Below the pieces are notes generated by a model. It saw only the letters and a program-made list of their open reading frames with translations. It was not told where the DNA came from and ran no database searches. The position numbers and the translations under genes are program-made. DNA of 64,000 nucleotides from Shimia biformata (GTDB lineage Bacteria > Pseudomonadota > Alphaproteobacteria > Rhodobacterales > Rhodobacteraceae): positions 1,707,475 through 1,771,474 of the forward strand of contig NZ_JAFEJK010000001.1 of the NCBI RefSeq assembly GCF_016888515.1, written 5' to 3'. Of the stretch, positions 27,486 to 35,976 are shown in pieces; the stretch's first letter is position 1, and each line of letters opens with the position of its first letter.

Positions 27486-27953
27486 GTGGCTGACGGACCG
27501 GACATCGCTGTTTTCCCGCCGACCGTGTCGGTGGCCGCTCCGCTGGCTGCGGTGGCGCTGGAATGGCTTGTTCCGGTCGGGCTTCTGCCTGCGCCCGGCA
27601 CCCCCATCATCCTGATTCCGGGCCTGTTGTTTCTGGTTGGGGCAGGGGCACTTGCCATCAGCGGGGACCGTGCATTCAAGGCGGCGGGCACCAATGTCGA
27701 CCCGCGGCAAGCGGCGCTGACGCTTGTTCGGACCGGACCATTCAGGGTTACGCGCAACCCGATGTATCTGGGCATGGTGCTGTTGCAACTGGGCCTGGCG
27801 CTGACGTTTTCGCTGGATTGGGCGCTGTTGGGGGCGGTCTGTGTCTGGCTGATCCTGCATTTCGGCGTGGTGCTGCGGGAAGAGGCCTATCTTGTTTCGC
27901 GGTTTGGCGACGCCTATCGCGACTATCTGTCTGAAACCCGCAGGTGGCTGTGA
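27486..27953 (+). CDS. Isoprenylcysteine methyltransferase-like membrane protein
   Basis: A 155-residue protein with about four membrane helices and the C-terminal signature LVRTGPFRVTRNPMYLGM...EEAYLVSRFGDAYRDYL of the ICMT/phospholipid methyltransferase family, whose members methylate lipids or proteins using S-adenosylmethionine. GTG 27486 lies 11 bases after the pccB stop, so it is probably in the same transcript. The substrate is unknown; many bacterial members remain uncharacterised. Its stop overlaps the start of the next gene. Confidence 0.8.
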   Translation: MADGPDIAVFPPTVSVAAPLAAVALEWLVPVGLLPAPGTPIILIPGLLFLVGAGALAISGDRAFKAAGTNVDPRQAALTLVRTGPFRVTRNPMYLGMVLLQLGLALTFSLDWALLGAVCVWLILHFGVVLREEAYLVSRFGDAYRDYLSETRRWL

Positions 27954-28336
27954 TGACCCATCCCCGCTGGCATATCCGTCGTCAGGACGCGACGCTGACA
28001 CTGGCCCGCCGCCCCGTGGCGCGGCTGGATGTGTCGGCCTGCACGTCCCTGCCGGATGCCGGGCGGCTTCGGGTGGCGCAGCAGGTGCGGCAGGACATGT
28101 GGCGGGTTTTGCAGGACCTCAAGGGCTTTTCGCCCGTCGTCGAGGTCACGCGCGAGGCCGGGGGGCTGACCGTGACGGCAGGAGGAGAGGTCTCCGGTCA
28201 GTTCCCCCGCGCCCATGTCGAGGGGCTGATCCGCGAGGTTCTTGAATGTCCCGAGCGGCGCGCCCGCTGGCTGCGCCATGCCCGTCACCGGAGAAACGGG
28301 GACAACCGGGGCAACAGGGGGGGGCAGAATGTCTGA
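27953..28336 (+). CDS. Uncharacterised 127-residue protein of the pccB-pccA interval
   Basis: The ATG at 27953 overlaps the stop of the ICMT-like gene (TGATG), showing translational coupling. The product has a beta-rich N-terminus, a central QQVRQDMWRVLQDLKGFSPVVEV stretch (two halves of a likely helix-strand) and a basic C-terminal tail rich in Arg, Asn and Gly. No signal peptide, membrane helix or known motif is visible. I do not recognise the family. Its end overlaps the next gene by eight bases, another sign of a real operon. Confidence 0.7.
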   Translation: MTHPRWHIRRQDATLTLARRPVARLDVSACTSLPDAGRLRVAQQVRQDMWRVLQDLKGFSPVVEVTREAGGLTVTAGGEVSGQFPRAHVEGLIREVLECPERRARWLRHARHRRNGDNRGNRGGQNV

Positions 28337-28706
28337 CGTCCTGTTCCTGGCCTCAAGTGGCGCGGTGACGGCTGATGACCTGCCGCCGGTGCCTTCGGGG
28401 AACGAACTTTACCTGCAAGAAGTGATCTACGAGGACCGTCAGGATGGCAGCCGCGTGGCGCGCTATCGCTATGTCATGCCGATCCTGCGACAGGGGGTCG
28501 AGTTCTATGAGGTCGAGGCGGATTTCCAGTATCTCTGCGAGACCCGCGCGCTGCGCGAGTTGAAGGCCAGCGGCGAAAAGGTCGATCAGATCATCGTCTC
28601 TCTGGCCGACCGCGAGACCGAGTTTGGCGAGATCTCGCCGCTGGTGACCCAGTATTTCGAGGCCTACACCGTCGAGGACGGCTCCTGTATCTGGGAGGGG
28701 TATTGA
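28329..28706 (+). CDS. Uncharacterised 125-residue protein (possibly DUF6497-like)
   Basis: ATG 28329 overlaps the end of the preceding gene by eight bases. The protein begins MSDVLFLASSG and contains VPSGNELYLQEVIYEDRQ and YRYVMPILRQGVEFYEVEAD, a mixed strand/helix pattern with two cysteines (YLCET, GSCIW). The VPSG..L..V...... pattern resembles small Rhodobacterales proteins grouped as DUF6497, but I cannot confirm this by eye. No signal peptide is evident. Function unknown; the position in the pcc operon suggests coexpression with pccB. Confidence 0.7.
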   Translation: MSDVLFLASSGAVTADDLPPVPSGNELYLQEVIYEDRQDGSRVARYRYVMPILRQGVEFYEVEADFQYLCETRALRELKASGEKVDQIIVSLADRETEFGEISPLVTQYFEAYTVEDGSCIWEGY

Positions 28707-28917
28707 TGAAACCACAATATCTTGCGGCCGATCAATCCGTTGCAGGGGCTTTTGTCACCCTTGCGCCACAGGACTTCAACTGTGCGGCCTATCCGTATCT
28801 TTTTGCACGGAAATCCACTATCCTTCGCCACGAGTATGCCCAAATTCCCGGCTACTCGAATGAGAGGCAGGCAGGGCAAACCCGCCCTGATCCAAAAAAG
28901 AAGAAGTGGAGAAACGG

Positions 28918-29061
28918 ATGTCAAAGAGCATCAAGTTCCTGGCAATTGGGCTGGTCGCCCTTGTCGCGGCATGTGCCAACGAAGAGCCGGTCGAAGAATA
29001 TGTCGTGGTCGACCCCGAGCCGATCTCGGTCGAACCGACTTACACCGGCAAATACAAATAA
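28918..29061 (+). CDS. 47-residue lipoprotein
   Basis: A very small gene. MSKSIKFLAIGLVALVAACA is a classical lipoprotein signal with lipobox LVAAC (Cys19), leaving a mature tail of only 29 residues rich in Glu, Val and Pro and ending YTGKYK. GGAGA sits seven bases ahead of the ATG. A stable hairpin follows 15 bases after the stop. Entericidin-sized lipoproteins of this kind are common; no function can be given. A 211-base spacer before it holds no gene that I can support. Confidence 0.8.
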   Translation: MSKSIKFLAIGLVALVAACANEEPVEEYVVVDPEPISVEPTYTGKYK

Positions 29062-29076
29062 TCCGGTCGTGATACC

Positions 29077-29100
29077 GGGACAGGCTTCGGGGCCTGTCCC
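29077..29100 (+). terminator. Hairpin after the 47-residue lipoprotein gene
   Basis: GGGACAGGC (29077-29085) and GCCTGTCCC (29092-29100) form a perfect 9-bp stem around TTCGGG. No T-run follows (ACACCGC), so it may stabilise the message end or act as a weak terminator. Confidence 0.5.
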
Positions 29101-29136
29101 ACACCGCGCCCCTCTTGCAACAGAAAAGGGCGCGCC

Positions 29137-29493
29137 ATGCTGAAGCATCGCGGCTTCCCGGGCCGTCTGCCGGGCACCGATTTCCAGTTCACCATTCGCC
29201 GCCCCAATCCCAAAGGGGTGACGCCGATCATCCGGCGCGAGCGCTTCCGCGACCGCAAGCCCGCCGACCGGCGGGCCGATGCCGCCTTCATGCAGGCGCT
29301 GTGGGAACAGTTCGGCGACCAGCCGTTCGAGCGGGGCAATCTGGATGCGGGCCGTCTCAGCTGGCTGTTCGGCCGCGAGGTCATCCCCGCCGAAGACCCG
29401 TTTGATCCCGCCAGCTACGAGGCGCTGCTGGTCATCGACGAGACCGTTGCGCGGGCCTCGTTCCCGGATGCGTTCGACGGGGGGTGGGCATGA
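29137..29493 (+). CDS. Uncharacterised 118-residue basic protein
   Basis: MLKHRGFPGRLPGTDFQFTI starts a small soluble protein with an Arg-rich first half (IIRRERFRDRKPADRRAD) and an acidic second half (EDPFDPASYEALLVIDET). GAAAAGGG is 13-20 bases ahead of the ATG, rather far. I recognise no family. Base composition and codon use match its neighbours, and the shadow frames are poorer, so I accept it as a gene of the interval between pccB and pccA. Confidence 0.6.
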   Translation: MLKHRGFPGRLPGTDFQFTIRRPNPKGVTPIIRRERFRDRKPADRRADAAFMQALWEQFGDQPFERGNLDAGRLSWLFGREVIPAEDPFDPASYEALLVIDETVARASFPDAFDGGWA

Positions 29494-29848
29494 TTTCGCC
29501 GATGGGGTCCGGGTTTGCGCGGGAAGCGGCCAACGCCGCGACAGTGGCGCAGAAAACCGTTGCGGCAGGGCATGTTGGCACCCTTAATGAACCCATGGCG
29601 GCGCGACTGACCAGGACGCCCGCCTGTAACAGTGTATTCCGTTACCCTTCCCCTTGCGGGTGGTCCGGCTGTGTCCCTGCCGGATCACCCGTTTTTTCGC
29701 AAAATGCCCGGTTTGATGCCCGGCATGGCCGCCCGCAAACGGCGGTGACGCGCCGAAAACCCATGTTTTGCGCGATTTCGCTTGCTGGATCGGGGTGGAT
29801 TGGCGCATCACTTGCATGCATTTCCACTCAGAGCAGGAAAAAAACAAA
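29494..29848 (+). other. 355-base interval without a supportable gene
   Basis: An open frame begins at ATG 29490, overlapping the previous stop, but it runs through the terminator at 29657-29697 and the next gene, so I do not call it. The interval holds that terminator and, in its second half, AT-richer sequence (around 29800-29848) that probably contains the promoter of the small lipoprotein gene. Confidence 0.6.
29657..29697 (+). terminator. Strong Rho-independent terminator in the pccB-pccA interval
   Basis: CGGGTGGTCCGGC (29657-29669) pairs with GCCGGATCACCCG (29679-29691; one G-U) around a 9-base loop, directly followed by TTTTTT (29692-29697). It should end the transcript from pccB and its small downstream genes, implying separate transcription of pccA. 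Confidence 0.9.
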
Positions 29849-30058
29849 ATGCAAGTTTTCAAACGTTTCGCAATCATCGGCCTGGCCTGTGGCACGCTTG
29901 CCGCGTGCGGCGACACGGCGCTTGAACAGGGTCTTCTTGGGGCCGGCGCTGGCGCGGGTGCAGCCATCGTCACCGGCGGCAATGCCGCAACAGGCGCCAT
30001 CGTCGGTGCAGCAGGCAACGTTGCCTACTGCCAGGCCAACCCGGGCAAGTGCAACTGA
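29849..30058 (+). CDS. 69-residue glycine-zipper lipoprotein
   Basis: MQVFKRFAIIGLACGTLAACG is a lipoprotein signal with lipobox LAAC (Cys20). The mature part is a glycine zipper (LLGAGAGAGAAIVTGGNAAT, then GAIVGAAGNVAYC) with two cysteines near the C-terminus. Such segments insert into or pack in the outer membrane. Function unknown. Terminators bracket the gene on both sides (29657-29697, 30132-30167), so it is its own transcription unit. Confidence 0.8.
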   Translation: MQVFKRFAIIGLACGTLAACGDTALEQGLLGAGAGAGAAIVTGGNAATGAIVGAAGNVAYCQANPGKCN

Positions 30059-30131
30059 CACAGCCCTGATCCCTGCGCCCTGCGCGGCGCATGATCTGAT
30101 CGTTTCCGCGGCATCTGCCGCCCCGTCTGAC

Positions 30132-30167
30132 AAGACCATCGGTGCCTTTGGTGCCGGTGGTCTTTTT
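30132..30167 (+). terminator. Terminator between the glycine-zipper lipoprotein and pccA
   Basis: AAGACCATCGG and CCGGTGGTCTT pair (one G-U) with a short inner stem, followed by TTTTT. It ends 57 bases before the pccA start, leaving little room for a pccA promoter. Confidence 0.8.
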
Positions 30168-30223
30168 GTTGTTTCCGCATGCCGCGCATCGGTCGCGGCG
30201 GCCAAGACCTGAAAGGAATAGGC

Positions 30224-32269
30224 ATGTTCGAAAAGATCCTGATCGCCAACCGCGGCGAGATCGCCTGCCGCGTGATCAAGACCGCCCGCAAGATGGGCAT
30301 CAAGACGGTCGCCATTTACTCGGATGCCGACAAGCACGCGCTGCATGTCCAGATGGCGGACGAAGCGGTGCATATCGGCCCGCCGCCCGCGAACCAGTCC
30401 TATATCGTCATCGACAAGGTGATGGACGCGATCAGGCAGACCGGCGCGCAGGCGGTTCATCCGGGCTATGGCTTCCTGTCCGAGAACTCGAAATTCGCCG
30501 AGGCGCTTGAGGCCGAAGGCGTTGCCTTTGTCGGACCGCCGAAAGGCGCGATCGAGGCGATGGGCGACAAGATCACCTCGAAGAAGATCGCTCAGGATGC
30601 GAACGTGTCGACCGTGCCCGGCTACATGGGGCTGATCGAGGACGCGGATGAAGCCGTGAAGATCTCGAACGAAATCGGCTATCCGGTGATGATCAAGGCC
30701 AGCGCCGGGGGCGGCGGCAAGGGCATGCGGATCGCGTGGAACGACACCGAAGCGCGCGAGGGGTTTCAGTCCTCGAAAAACGAGGCGGCGAACAGCTTTG
30801 GCGACGACCGGATTTTCATCGAGAAATTCGTCACCCAGCCGCGCCACATCGAGATTCAGGTCCTGTGTGACGCGCATGGCAACGGCATCTATCTGAACGA
30901 GCGTGAATGCTCGATCCAGCGCCGGAACCAGAAGGTTGTGGAAGAGGCCCCGTCGCCCTTCCTTGACGAAGCCACCCGCAAGGCGATGGGTGAGCAATCC
31001 GTCGCGCTGGCCAAGGCGGTGGGCTATACCAGCGCCGGGACCGTGGAATTCATCGTCGATGGCGACAAAAACTTCTATTTCCTTGAAATGAACACCCGTC
31101 TGCAGGTGGAGCATCCCGTGACCGAGCTGATCACCGGGGTCGACCTTGTCGAACAGATGATCCGGGTTGCAAACGGCGAGCCGCTGTCGATCACGCAGGA
31201 CGATGTCGGCATCAATGGCTGGGCGATTGAAAACCGGGTTTACGCCGAGGATCCCTATCGCAACTTCCTGCCGTCGATTGGTCGCCTGACCCGCTATCGT
31301 CCGCCGGTCGAAGTGGCTGCCGGTCCGCTGGCCGACAATGGCAAGTGGCAGGACAAGGCGAAGAAGGGCAAGGATTTTGCCGTGCGCAACGATACCGGCG
31401 TCTATGAGGGCGGCGAGATCAGCATGTATTACGACCCGATGATCGCCAAGCTCTGCACATGGGCGCCAACCCGTGGCGAAGCGATCGAAGCCATGCGCAA
31501 CGCGCTGGATGGGTTCGAACTGGAAGGCATCGGCCATAACCTGCCCTTTGTCAGCGCGGTGATGGATCACCCAAAATTCATCAGCGGCGACATGACCACT
31601 GCCTTCATCGCCGAGGAATACCCGGACGGGTTCGAAGGGGTCGAACTGCCCGAGGACACGCTGCGCCGTATTGCGGCTGCGGCCGCCGCCATGCACCGCG
31701 TCGCTGAAATTCGCCGCACCCGTGTCTCGGGGCGGATGGACAATCACGAACGTCGCGTCGGCAAGAAATGGGTGGTGTCGCTGCAAGGACAGGAGTTTGC
31801 CGTCAAGGTGAAGGCCGACAAGGAAGGCTCGACCATCAAGTTTGCCGACGGGTCCAAGCTGCGCGTTTCGTCGGATTGGACACCGGGCGATCAGCTGGCC
31901 GTCGTCGATGTCGACGGGCCGCTGGTGCTGAAGGTTGGCAAAATCTCGGGCGGGTTCCGCATCCGCAGCCGTGGCGCCGACCTGAAAGTGCATGTGCGCA
32001 CCCCGCGTCAGGCGGAACTGGCGAAGCTGATGCCCGAAAAACTGCCGCCCGACACTTCGAAAATGCTGTTGTGCCCGATGCCCGGCCTGATCGTGAAGGT
32101 CGATGTCGCGGTGGGTGACGAGGTTCAGGAAGGCCAGGCGCTTTGCACCGTCGAGGCGATGAAGATGGAAAACATCCTGCGCGCCGAGAAAACCACCAAG
32201 GTCACCAAGATCAACGCCGGACCCGGCGACAGCCTGGCCGTCGATGACGTCATCATGGAGTTCGAATGA
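30224..32269 (+). CDS. pccA: Propionyl-CoA carboxylase, alpha (biotin) subunit
   Basis: A 681-residue protein that carboxylates its own biotin with ATP and bicarbonate and hands the CO2 to PccB. Order: biotin carboxylase (about 1-450; [18 protein letters not shown], the ATP-grasp loop [27 protein letters not shown]), a middle linking domain (about 500-600) and a biotinyl domain with AMKMEN (Lys647). GAAAGGAA precedes ATG 30224; upstream codons in frame are spacer. A strong terminator lies just upstream, which is unusual for a gene thought to be coexpressed with pccB. The aldo-keto reductase gene follows at once. Confidence 0.96.
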   Translation: MFEKILIANRGEIACRVIKTARKMGIKTVAIYSDADKHALHVQMADEAVHIGPPPANQSYIVIDKVMDAIRQTGAQAVHPGYGFLSENSKFAEALEAEGVAFVGPPKGAIEAMGDKITSKKIAQDANVSTVPGYMGLIEDADEAVKISNEIGYPVMIKASAGGGGKGMRIAWNDTEAREGFQSSKNEAANSFGDDRIFIEKFVTQPRHIEIQVLCDAHGNGIYLNERECSIQRRNQKVVEEAPSPFLDEATRKAMGEQSVALAKAVGYTSAGTVEFIVDGDKNFYFLEMNTRLQVEHPVTELITGVDLVEQMIRVANGEPLSITQDDVGINGWAIENRVYAEDPYRNFLPSIGRLTRYRPPVEVAAGPLADNGKWQDKAKKGKDFAVRNDTGVYEGGEISMYYDPMIAKLCTWAPTRGEAIEAMRNALDGFELEGIGHNLPFVSAVMDHPKFISGDMTTAFIAEEYPDGFEGVELPEDTLRRIAAAAAAMHRVAEIRRTRVSGRMDNHERRVGKKWVVSLQGQEFAVKVKADKEGSTIKFADGSKLRVSSDWTPGDQLAVVDVDGPLVLKVGKISGGFRIRSRGADLKVHVRTPRQAELAKLMPEKLPPDTSKMLLCPMPGLIVKVDVAVGDEVQEGQALCTVEAMKMENILRAEKTTKVTKINAGPGDSLAVDDVIMEFE

Positions 32270-32270
32270 T

Positions 32271-33182
32271 ATGACCAACGCCCTGCCCATCGCCCGAGAC
32301 GCAAGGATCGGCCCGTTCACGGCGGGGCGTATCGCCTATGGCTGCTGGCGCTTTGCCGGGTCGACCCCGGACGAGGCGACAGCCAAGATCGAGGCGGCGC
32401 TGTCGGTGGGTGCGAACCTGATCGACACCGCTGCGATCTATGGGTTTGGCGATCCCGGCTTTGGCGCGGCGGAAGAAAAACTGGGTGGGGTGCTGAAGGC
32501 GCAGCCCGGCCTGCGCGACCAGATTGTTCTGGTCACCAAGGCGGGCATCCACCCGCCTCTGCCTTATGACAGCCGCGCGGAAAATCTGATCGACAGTTGC
32601 TCGGGATCGTTGAAGCGGCTTGAAACCGACCGGATCGACGTCTTTCTGATCCATCGCCCCGATCTTCTGGCGTCTTATGACGAGGTGGCCGAGGCGCTGA
32701 CGCATCTGCGTGCGGCGGGCAAGATCCGCGAGGCGGGCGTGTCGAACTTCACCCCCGCCCAGACCCGCGCCTTGCAATCCAAGCTGGATTTCCCGCTGGT
32801 TGTGTCTCAGCCCGAGTTCTCGGCGGTTCACACCGACCCGCTGACCGATGGCACCACCGACCTTGCGCAGGAACTGGGGCTGGCGTTGATGGCGTGGTCG
32901 CCGCTTGCGGGCGGGCGGCTGGTCTCGGGGCAGCGCGGCGAACCCGGCAGCGTCGAGGCGCGTGTTCTGGCGGTTCTGGACGAGATCGCGTCGGAAAACG
33001 GTGTTGGCATCGACCATGCCGCGCTTGCCTGGGTGCTGGCCCATCCTGCGGCCAGCTTTGCCATCATCGGCACGCAGTCACCTGACCGGATCAGGGACTC
33101 GGTCCGGGCGCTGGACGTGAAACTGTCGCGCCGCGACTGGTATGCGGTGCTGGAAGCGGCACGCGGGGAACCGATGCCGTGA
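32271..33182 (+). CDS. Aldo/keto reductase
   Basis: A 303-residue (beta/alpha)8 oxidoreductase that reduces carbonyl compounds with NADPH. The catalytic set is visible: Asp and Tyr in LIDTAAIYGFGDPGFG, Lys in VLVTKAGIH and His in VFLIHRPDL. ASFAIIGTQSPDRI is the C-terminal cofactor-phosphate segment. It resembles the E. coli YdhF branch. Its ATG follows the pccA stop by one base, so it is translated with pccA. The substrate is unknown; an aldehyde linked to propionate metabolism is only a guess. Confidence 0.88.
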   Translation: MTNALPIARDARIGPFTAGRIAYGCWRFAGSTPDEATAKIEAALSVGANLIDTAAIYGFGDPGFGAAEEKLGGVLKAQPGLRDQIVLVTKAGIHPPLPYDSRAENLIDSCSGSLKRLETDRIDVFLIHRPDLLASYDEVAEALTHLRAAGKIREAGVSNFTPAQTRALQSKLDFPLVVSQPEFSAVHTDPLTDGTTDLAQELGLALMAWSPLAGGRLVSGQRGEPGSVEARVLAVLDEIASENGVGIDHAALAWVLAHPAASFAIIGTQSPDRIRDSVRALDVKLSRRDWYAVLEAARGEPMP

Positions 33183-33210
33183 CGCGAAATCCTCGGTCAT
33201 ATTCCGGGCC

Positions 33211-33666
33211 TTACCGCCTGTCTCGCTCTTCCTGCTGGCGCAGCGGCATCTTGTCGATGGACCGGGAAATTTCGCGCACGCTCCAGGGTTGCGGCTTGCG
33301 CAGGTATACGATGCCGTCCTTGCCCATCAACACCAGCATGAAGCCGCGCGGCCGCAGTTTCCGGCGCAGGTCGGACATATGCGCCCCGTCCGTATCGGTG
33401 ATGATGACAACATCGCGCTCGGCCAGATCGCCGGGGCGCTCGGACAGAAGGTCCATCTGCTGCACGAAGCGCGGGTCGGCGGCGGTGTCGGCAAAGACCA
33501 CCACGGGCCGCGCCACCCATTTGAAATCATCAAGCACCACATCACCCGCCGTAAACCGGGTCGTGTGGTCCTCTTGCCATGCGTCCACCGGGGAAACCGG
33601 AACCGCATCCGTGGCAAATACCGGCGTCGCCGCCAATGCAATCATCAGGCAAAGCTTTTTCAGCAT
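33211..33666 (-). CDS. Secreted DUF4174 protein
   Basis: A 151-residue protein with a cleavable signal (MLKKLCLMIALAATPVFATD) and a thioredoxin-like body without a CXXC pair: RPVVVFADTAADPRFVQQMD, RDVVIITDTDG and RGFMLVLMGKDGIVYLRKPQP match DUF4174, a family of periplasmic or secreted proteins of unknown function. It lies on the opposite strand between pccA-akr and mcm. The C-terminus is very charged (RQQEERDRR). Confidence 0.82.
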   Translation of the reverse strand: MLKKLCLMIALAATPVFATDAVPVSPVDAWQEDHTTRFTAGDVVLDDFKWVARPVVVFADTAADPRFVQQMDLLSERPGDLAERDVVIITDTDGAHMSDLRRKLRPRGFMLVLMGKDGIVYLRKPQPWSVREISRSIDKMPLRQQEERDRR

Positions 33667-33771
33667 GATCCCTCCTGTTGATTCAAAATATAGGCGCGGC
33701 GGCGGACAAAACGACCCCTTTTCGCCGGTTTACCCGGCACAAATGATCCGATTCACCGAAAGGACGATCCG

Positions 33772-35901
33772 ATGAGTGACAAAACTGCCGCGTGGAAGGC
33801 GCTGGCCGAGAAGGAATTGCGGGGCCGCCCGCTGGATGACCTGACGTGGAAGACGCTGGAAGGCATCGACGTCAAGCCGCTTTACACCGAGGAAGACACC
33901 GCCGGACTGCCCCATATCGGGTCGCTGCCGGGCTTTGGTCCTTTCACCCGTGGCCCCAAGGCGACGATGTATGCGGGCCGTCCGTGGACGATCCGGCAAT
34001 ACGCCGGTTTCTCGACGGCCGAGGAATCCAACGCCTTTTATCGCCGCAACCTAGCCGCCGGTCAGCAGGGGGTGTCGGTTGCTTTCGACCTTGCCACCCA
34101 CCGGGGTTATGACAGCGACCACCCGCGCGTGGTTGGCGATGTCGGCAAGGCGGGTGTGGCCATCGACAGCATCGAGGACATGAAGATCCTGTTCGACGGC
34201 ATCCCGCTGGACAAGGTGTCGGTGTCGATGACGATGAACGGCGCGGTGATCCCGATCCTGGCGAATTTCATCGTGGCGGGGGAAGAGCAGGGCCATGACA
34301 AGTCGGTCCTTGCGGGCACCATTCAGAACGACATTCTGAAAGAGTTCATGGTCCGCAACACCTATATCTATCCGCCCGAACCGTCGATGCGGATCATCTC
34401 GGACATCATCGAATACACCTCGAACGAGATGCCCAAGTTCAACTCGATCTCGATTTCCGGCTATCACATGCAGGAAGCGGGCGCGAACCTTGTGCAGGAA
34501 CTGGCTTATACGCTGGCCGATGGCCGCGAATATGTCCGTGCGGCAATCGAGGCGGGCATGGATGTCGACAAGTTCGCGGGCCGCCTGTCGTTCTTCTTTG
34601 CCATCGGCATGAACTTCTTCATGGAAATCGCCAAGCTGCGCGCCGCGCGGACCTTGTGGCACCGCGTCATGACCGATTTCGGCGCCAAGTCGGAACGTTC
34701 CAAGATGCTGCGCACCCACTGCCAGACCTCGGGCGTGTCGTTGCAGGAGCAGGACCCCTATAACAACGTGATCCGCACCGCTTATGAAGCGATGAGCGCG
34801 GTTCTGGGCGGCACCCAGTCATTGCACACCAACGCGCTGGACGAGGCGATCGCGCTGCCGACCGATTTCTCGGCCCGGATCGCGCGAAACACCCAGTTGG
34901 TGCTGCAAGAGGAAACCGGCGTCACCAAGGTCGTCGATCCGCTGGCGGGCTCTTACTATGTCGAGAGCCTGACCAACGAGCTGATCGAAAAGGCCTGGGC
35001 GCTGATGGAAGAGGTCGAAGAGATGGGCGGCATGACCAAGGCCGTGGCCTCGGGTATGCCCAAGCTCAGGATCGAGGAAAGCGCCGCGACCCGTCAGGCG
35101 ATGATCGACAAGGGCGACGAGGTCATCGTCGGCGTCAACAAGTACCGCAAGGAAAAAGAGGATCCGATCGACATTCTGGATGTCGACAACGTGGCCGTGC
35201 GTGAAAGCCAGATCGCGCGTCTGAACAAGATCCGCGAAACGCGCGATGAAACCGCCTGTCAGTCGGCTCTGGATGAGCTGACCCGCCGGGCCAAGGAAGG
35301 CGGCAACCTGCTTGAGGCCGCAGTAGAGGCGGCCCGCGCGCGGGCATCTGTCGGAGAGATCAGCATGGCAATGGAAAAGGAATTCGGCCGTCACCGCGCC
35401 GAGGTAAAGACGCTGGCCGGTGTCTATGGCGCGGCCTACGAGGGGGACGAGGGTTTTGCCGCGATCCAGGCCTCGGTCGAGGCCTTCGCCGCCGAGGAAG
35501 GCCGCCGTCCGCGTATGCTGGTTGTCAAGATGGGGCAGGACGGGCACGACCGGGGTGCCAAGGTCATTGCCACCGCCTTTGCCGATATCGGTTTCGACGT
35601 CGATGTCGGCCCCTTGTTCCAGACACCCGACGAAGCGGCACAGGACGCGGTGGACAATGACGTCCACGTCGTCGGCATCTCGTCCCAGGCGGCGGGCCAC
35701 AAGACATTGGCGCCGCAGCTGATCCAGGCGCTGAAGGACAAGGACGCCGAGGATATCATCGTGATCTGCGGCGGGGTGATCCCGCAGCAGGATTACGAGT
35801 TCCTGAAAAAGGCCGGCGTCAAGGCGATCTTCGGTCCGGGCACCAATATCCCCGAGGCGGCTCAGGACATCCTGCGCCTGATCTCCGAAGCCCGCGCCTG
35901 A
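33772..35901 (+). CDS. mcm: Methylmalonyl-CoA mutase, B12-dependent, single large subunit
   Basis: A 709-residue mutase that rearranges (R)-methylmalonyl-CoA to succinyl-CoA. The substrate barrel (about 1-560) has [37 protein letters not shown] and [16 protein letters not shown]; the C-terminal cobalamin domain has the cofactor histidine in [13 protein letters not shown] (near residue 590). It is the only B12-requiring enzyme recognised here and links bluB and its riboswitch with the pcc genes. The epimerase gene is not in the window. A two-way terminator follows. Confidence 0.96.
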   Translation: MSDKTAAWKALAEKELRGRPLDDLTWKTLEGIDVKPLYTEEDTAGLPHIGSLPGFGPFTRGPKATMYAGRPWTIRQYAGFSTAEESNAFYRRNLAAGQQGVSVAFDLATHRGYDSDHPRVVGDVGKAGVAIDSIEDMKILFDGIPLDKVSVSMTMNGAVIPILANFIVAGEEQGHDKSVLAGTIQNDILKEFMVRNTYIYPPEPSMRIISDIIEYTSNEMPKFNSISISGYHMQEAGANLVQELAYTLADGREYVRAAIEAGMDVDKFAGRLSFFFAIGMNFFMEIAKLRAARTLWHRVMTDFGAKSERSKMLRTHCQTSGVSLQEQDPYNNVIRTAYEAMSAVLGGTQSLHTNALDEAIALPTDFSARIARNTQLVLQEETGVTKVVDPLAGSYYVESLTNELIEKAWALMEEVEEMGGMTKAVASGMPKLRIEESAATRQAMIDKGDEVIVGVNKYRKEKEDPIDILDVDNVAVRESQIARLNKIRETRDETACQSALDELTRRAKEGGNLLEAAVEAARARASVGEISMAMEKEFGRHRAEVKTLAGVYGAAYEGDEGFAAIQASVEAFAAEEGRRPRMLVVKMGQDGHDRGAKVIATAFADIGFDVDVGPLFQTPDEAAQDAVDNDVHVVGISSQAAGHKTLAPQLIQALKDKDAEDIIVICGGVIPQQDYEFLKKAGVKAIFGPGTNIPEAAQDILRLISEARA

Positions 35902-35930
35902 TCCGCGTGGCCTGAAAGAAACGGGCCTGA

Positions 35931-35966
35931 AAAAAATGGGGCGGTCCTGTCCGGGCCGCCCCTTTT
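35931..35966. terminator. Bidirectional terminator after mcm
   Basis: AAAAAAT, stem GGGGCGG (35938-35944) and CCGCCCC (35956-35962), then TTTT. With A-run and T-run on either side it can end both mcm and the convergent permease gene, which finishes at 35977. Confidence 0.85.
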
Positions 35967-35976
35967 GCTGTCCGGC

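Noticed and set aside
28703-29143. 146-residue forward frame beginning MMKPQYLAADQ
   Set aside because: It overlaps the lipoprotein gene 28918-29061 in another frame; the lipoprotein has a signal, lipobox and ribosome site, and this frame has none.
29484-30212. 242-residue forward frame after the 118-residue gene
   Set aside because: It runs through a strong terminator and the glycine-zipper lipoprotein gene, and its second half has no plausible protein features.
29828-32320. 830-residue reverse frame across pccA
   Set aside because: Produced by GC-rich codons of pccA; the forward frame has complete carboxylase and biotin motifs.
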